From CBCXVS01 sp965178525 (GTDB lineage Bacteria > Tectomicrobia > Entotheonellia > Entotheonellales > Entotheonellaceae), in the NCBI GenBank assembly GCA_965178525.1, contig CBCXVS010000071.1, forward strand, positions 1-26,795: a DNA stretch of 26,795 nt, read 5' to 3'. The notes below the pieces were generated by a model. It ran no database searches. It had not been told where the DNA came from and worked only from the letters and a program-made list of their open reading frames with translations. A program made the translations under genes and the position numbers. Shown in pieces: positions 23,994 to 26,795 of this stretch (positions are counted from its first letter, which is position 1; each line of letters starts with the position of its first letter).

Positions 23994-25028
23994 ATGGCTC
24001 GAAAAACATTTACCTTTCAACTCTATCGTACAAAGCGAGAAAAGTATCTCCATCGGCGTATTGATATTGCCGGAGAGATTTATAATCACTGCGTCTGGCT
24101 TCAACGCCGGTACTACAACATGTTTGGCGGCTACATCCACTACTACCGCTTGAAGAAGCATGTCACCCGGCTCAAAAAGATGGCGCGGTTTGCGCACTGG
24201 AATGATGCCGGCTCACAAGCGGTGCAAGAGATGGTCCGCCGGGTGGACCTGGGTTATCAGAAGTTTTTCCGCAAGCAGAACAAGCGTCCGCCAAAGCGCC
24301 GCAAGCGGTGGAAACACAGGTCGTTCACCCTGACACAAGCGGGTTGGGCATACACTGGGGGGAATCTGCTCAACATTGGAGGTGTCAAATACCGTTTTCA
24401 CCAATCGAGGGAGATCGAAGGTCAGATCAAGACCGTCACCCTCAAACGCATGCCGACAGGCCGTGTCTTTGTCTTTTTTTCGTGTGAAGTCCCTGAAACC
24501 GAGGCCATCAGAGTCAAGACGGGTCAAACCGCAGGCTTTGATTTTGGACTCCAGCGGTTTCTCACAGGCAACAACGGTCAAGAGATCGACGCGCCGCTGC
24601 CGTACCGAGCAGCCCTCAAAGACCTTCGCCGAGCCAGCCGTGCCTTTTCGAGAAAACAGCGCGGCTCTGCCCATTGGCGCCGAGCCCGGTTGCATCTGGC
24701 CCGCGTCCACGCTCGCGTGGCCAATCAACGCCGAGCTTGGCACTGGAAATTGGCGCGCCAGCTGTGTGCAACCTACGACGCGATCTATCTCGAAGACTTG
24801 GAGCTTCGCGGTATGCAGCGTTTGTGGGGACGCCAGATCAGTGATCTTGGGCATGGCAACTTTCTTCACATCTTGCCGCACGTGGCCAAACAGACGGGAA
24901 CGCATCTCGGTTTCGTCGGTCGCTACTTTCCGTCGAGCAAGCTGTGTTCGGTATGTGGTGTGATCAATCACGCTCTTGGCCTGTCAACGTCACTGGACTT
25001 GTGTGTGCGGCGCCGTGCACGATCGTGA
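23994..25028 (+). CDS. tnpB: TnpB (IS605-family RNA-guided nuclease), frameshifted near the C terminus
   Basis: A 344-residue frame. The N-terminal helical part (TFTFQLYRTKREKYLHRRI) is typical of TnpB. RuvC-I is GFDFGLQRFL (catalytic Asp), RuvC-II is IYLEDLELRGM (catalytic Glu), then PSSKLCSVCG, the first half of the zinc finger. After ALGLSTS the frame turns to LDLCVRRRARS and stops. One frame over, from 24994, the sequence reads WTCVCGAVHDRDHNAAVNIHAEGASSAGG, the second zinc CxC and the RuvC-III Asp, ending at TGA 25135-25137. A single-base insertion or two-base loss near 24990 therefore removes RuvC-III, and the protein as written should not cleave. TnpB is normally guided by RNA from the element's right end. 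Confidence 0.82.
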   Translation: MARKTFTFQLYRTKREKYLHRRIDIAGEIYNHCVWLQRRYYNMFGGYIHYYRLKKHVTRLKKMARFAHWNDAGSQAVQEMVRRVDLGYQKFFRKQNKRPPKRRKRWKHRSFTLTQAGWAYTGGNLLNIGGVKYRFHQSREIEGQIKTVTLKRMPTGRVFVFFSCEVPETEAIRVKTGQTAGFDFGLQRFLTGNNGQEIDAPLPYRAALKDLRRASRAFSRKQRGSAHWRRARLHLARVHARVANQRRAWHWKLARQLCATYDAIYLEDLELRGMQRLWGRQISDLGHGNFLHILPHVAKQTGTHLGFVGRYFPSSKLCSVCGVINHALGLSTSLDLCVRRRARS

Positions 25029-25029
25029 T

Positions 25030-25180
25030 CACAATGCCGCCGTGAATATTCATGCAGAAGGGGCATCTTCTGCTGGGGGATTCCCCGTGCGTCAGCAGGG
25101 AATCGGCGTCAGACCGCCTCAGTCGGCTGCCGATTGATGATCCCAGAATCCCCCGGCTTGAGCCGTGGGGAGTATGTCAA
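25030..25180 (+). ncRNA. Candidate omega RNA (reRNA) at the right end of the IS element
   Basis: In IS605-family elements the TnpB guide RNA overlaps the 3' end of tnpB and the right end, with the guide taken from the flanking host DNA. This stretch occupies that position and contains the right-end hairpin (25150-25170). If correct, the guide begins just after 25180. The call is by position and known biology; the RNA fold was not modelled. Confidence 0.4.
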
Positions 25181-26795
25181 TTCTTCATCAACGACACGCC
25201 ATCGATCCAAGCCGCGCCGCTGGGTTTGTTATACGCTTCAATACGAAACGTATACTCGCCTGCGGTGTTAATTTGGACCAGTTTGCTCAGCCTCTGCCAG
25301 GGCGTGGTCCCTCGTACGATCTGGGTCGTGGCCACATTTCCGCTGCCCTGGGTGCTGGTTTCGTCTTTCAGGGAAATGCGTACGCCGCGGGTGCGTGTGT
25401 CCTGCATGCCGAGCTGCTGCGACTTGATCCAGTCGGCGATCCGGTAGGTTCCTGGGGTCAGCCGGAGTGTGATGGCGGAAGCGATGGGCGTGCGCTGCTG
25501 CAGGTGCGCTTCCTGCAAGTGCAAACTTTGCGTTCCCTCAACGGCATTGGTGGCGGCCACGCGCCACGCCTGCGTGGCGCCCAGATACCAGTCTACTAGC
25601 TGATTGCCCTCTACGGCTTCAAAGCCGCCGTTGGCGATCAGCTCCACGCCACGCGGTGTCTCAGGGGGCGTGTCGCCCGGCTCCGGGTCCGTGGGTTCGG
25701 TCGGTTCCGGCAGGGTCTGAGCCTGTGCCAGCCGGAGTGATCGAGGCGACGACAGTGGCCCACGCTCCGGGACCGCGCGTAGGTTGTAGACCTGTGCGTT
25801 GGCCGCGCGCACATGAGTAAGAAAATTCCCAAAACAGGGGGCGGTGAGATGGGGAGGGCGGGTTTCGGCACGGGTGCGGAAACCCTGCAGATCCGTGCCG
25901 CTACGAAAGCATGCTTCGGCGCCATCATAGGCATTGTCCCGGACCGTAATGAGACCGAAATTATAGACTTCCCAATGCAACCAGGTGGTGTCTTTATAGG
26001 CCCAGAGATTCGCCCCGACGCGGAAGTAGGCGCCAGCCGGACTGGTTTCCAGCAGCGCTTGGCGCAACTGGCGCTGGTAGGCGATACCGCGCGCCTCTTG
26101 GGTCTCAAAAGGCCCGTCATCATTGAAATGGACGACGCGCCGAAACGTATCGCCAACTTGCAGGGCATCCCGCAATTCGGCGTACGTGCCGTGGAAGTAA
26201 CTGGCTTGCTTGACCACGAATTGCGTGGGCGAGAGCCAATCGGCCCGGACACTCCGGTAACGCTGGGGGGTGCGCCGCTGGCCACGCACGATCGTCGCCG
26301 GTAAGGACGAAAATTGCGTGTACACGCCATGTACCGGCCGAAATGCCGGATTCCCGACCCAATAGAAGTTACACGTGTTGCAGGTGATTGTGATCGATTG
26401 GGCCGCATCATCGGCGCGAAACGCATCCACCGTGCCCACGACGGCCAGGGGACTGTCGTTTTCCGCCGTCAAAAAGCCGTCCAAATTAGAGGCTGAAAAG
26501 GGGCGGTCCAGGAAGTCCGACCACACGCCGGCCTGCGCGTCTTTGGCGATGATGACATCGGCATAAACCGCGGTGCCCTCCGCACTCTTGAGGCCTTGAT
26601 AGACGTACGATTTGGGGTCGTCGAGATTGTTCGTGGCCAGGAGATACGGACTGCCGGCTTCTTTAAACGCGGTATAGACGGTGCGATACCATTGACGCAT
26701 GAGCCTGGCGGCAAATTCATCTAGACCGAAGTTCCCCTGGCAGAATAGGCGGAGGGTTAAGTAGATCAACAGGTTGGCCCAATTCAAAAGTCCAT
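25177..26795 (-). CDS. Partial protein with C-terminal carbohydrate-binding-like domain
   Basis: The frame is open to the window edge (codons continue upstream of the TTG at 26787), so the N terminus lies outside. The first 370 visible residues match nothing I can name (NFGLDEFAARLMRQWYRTVYTAFKEAGSPYLLATNNLDD; SITITCNTCNFYWVG with a CNTC pair). A Pro/Glu/Thr linker (PEPTEPTDPEPGDTPPETP) then leads to a beta-sandwich domain, ELIANGGFEAVEGNQLVDWYLG...GTQSLHL...GTYRIADWIKSQ...AAWIDGVSLMKN, resembling CBM4/9-like sugar-binding domains. This suggests an extracellular carbohydrate-active or surface protein. The stop (TGA, 25179-25177) lies within the IS right end, so the final residues may have been altered by the insertion. 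Confidence 0.7.
   Translation of the reverse strand, partial: GLLNWANLLIYLTLRLFCQGNFGLDEFAARLMRQWYRTVYTAFKEAGSPYLLATNNLDDPKSYVYQGLKSAEGTAVYADVIIAKDAQAGVWSDFLDRPFSASNLDGFLTAENDSPLAVVGTVDAFRADDAAQSITITCNTCNFYWVGNPAFRPVHGVYTQFSSLPATIVRGQRRTPQRYRSVRADWLSPTQFVVKQASYFHGTYAELRDALQVGDTFRRVVHFNDDGPFETQEARGIAYQRQLRQALLETSPAGAYFRVGANLWAYKDTTWLHWEVYNFGLITVRDNAYDGAEACFRSGTDLQGFRTRAETRPPHLTAPCFGNFLTHVRAANAQVYNLRAVPERGPLSSPRSLRLAQAQTLPEPTEPTDPEPGDTPPETPRGVELIANGGFEAVEGNQLVDWYLGATQAWRVAATNAVEGTQSLHLQEAHLQQRTPIASAITLRLTPGTYRIADWIKSQQLGMQDTRTRGVRISLKDETSTQGSGNVATTQIVRGTTPWQRLSKLVQINTAGEYTFRIEAYNKPSGAAWIDGVSLMKN

Larger units (their letters stand above)
23810..25180 (+). mobile_element. IS605/IS1341-type insertion element (tnpB only)
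   Basis: The element carries tnpB without a tnpA transposase, so it would need a TnpA in trans. Both ends show the expected subterminal imperfect hairpins: left CCCC..TGGAT-TT-ATCCA..GGGG at 23824-23845 and right CCCC.CGGCT-TG-AGCCG.GGGG at 25150-25170, with the right end finishing AGTATGTCAA (25171-25180), like the TCAA cleavage site of IS608. The left boundary is approximate. It lies between the second exoprotein gene and the 3' end of the gene at 25177. IS605 elements make no target duplication. Confidence 0.75.

Noticed and set aside
6852..24036. Shared 14-base string CTATCGTACAAAGC at 6852-6865 and within tnpB at 24023-24036
   Set aside because: One such match is expected by chance in a window of this size, and the flanks do not match.
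26785..26787. TTG as the start codon of the last gene
   Set aside because: The frame continues open to the window edge and the residues after it do not look like an N terminus, so the gene is treated as partial.

Overview
The window is GC-rich bacterial DNA with short intergenic gaps and many ATGA gene overlaps. Its gene families suggest a large, metabolically versatile genome of the Candidatus Entotheonella / Tectomicrobia type, though a cyanobacterium- or Deltaproteobacteria-like source is possible. They include cyanobacterial-style haemagglutinin (TPS) exoproteins, Uma2 and Rpn nucleases, a cyclase/AAA/TPR regulator, an isoquinoline-oxidoreductase-type molybdoenzyme, NHL/SMP-30 propeller proteins and an IS605-family tnpB element. 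This taxonomic guess is inference from gene content only. No rRNA, tRNA or CRISPR array was seen.

Layout. (1) 333-2678: a two-partner-secretion exoprotein. (2) 2762-3609, minus: a degenerate Nudix-like protein whose last codons overlap a collapsed PIN-toxin remnant. (3) 3797-6749, plus: an acyl-CoA carboxyltransferase subunit and a CoA-binding acyl-CoA synthetase (NDP-forming) alpha subunit, a tight two-gene metabolic unit. (4) 6931-8220, plus: Uma2 nuclease, a small helical protein and an HNH endonuclease interrupted by TAG. (5) 12174-8310, minus: an antitoxin-like protein, a truncated DUF6516-type toxin and a cyclase/ATPase/TPR regulator carrying two in-frame TAG codons, all overlapping. 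(6) 14979-12260, minus: a [2Fe-2S] plus molybdopterin hydroxylase pair. (7) 15237-18600, plus: homocysteine S-methyltransferase-like protein, tyrosine phosphatase, AhpD-like protein and NHL propeller, probably one operon behind a structured leader. (8) 19666-18689, minus: an Rpn-type nuclease interrupted by TAG. (9) 20923-19811, minus: a secreted SMP-30/gluconolactonase-like protein. (10) 21222-23755, plus: a second haemagglutinin-type exoprotein, a close paralogue of the first, broken by one missing base. (11) about 23800-25180: an IS605-family element with a frameshifted tnpB and clear left and right end hairpins, inserted at the very 3' end of (12) 25177-26795, minus: the C-terminal part of a protein with a carbohydrate-binding-like domain that runs off the window.

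The most striking signal is decay or recoding. Four in-frame TAG codons interrupt three otherwise continuous genes, two further genes carry single frameshifts, and one PIN gene is collapsed by an internal deletion. TAG also ends other genes normally (for example 11893-11895, nested with the next start), so ongoing pseudogenisation is the simplest reading. All four nonsense codons are amber, however, so amber suppression or assembly error deserves a check. The two paralogous exoproteins form long direct repeats flanking about 18.5 kb of metabolic and regulatory genes, a possible recombination unit.
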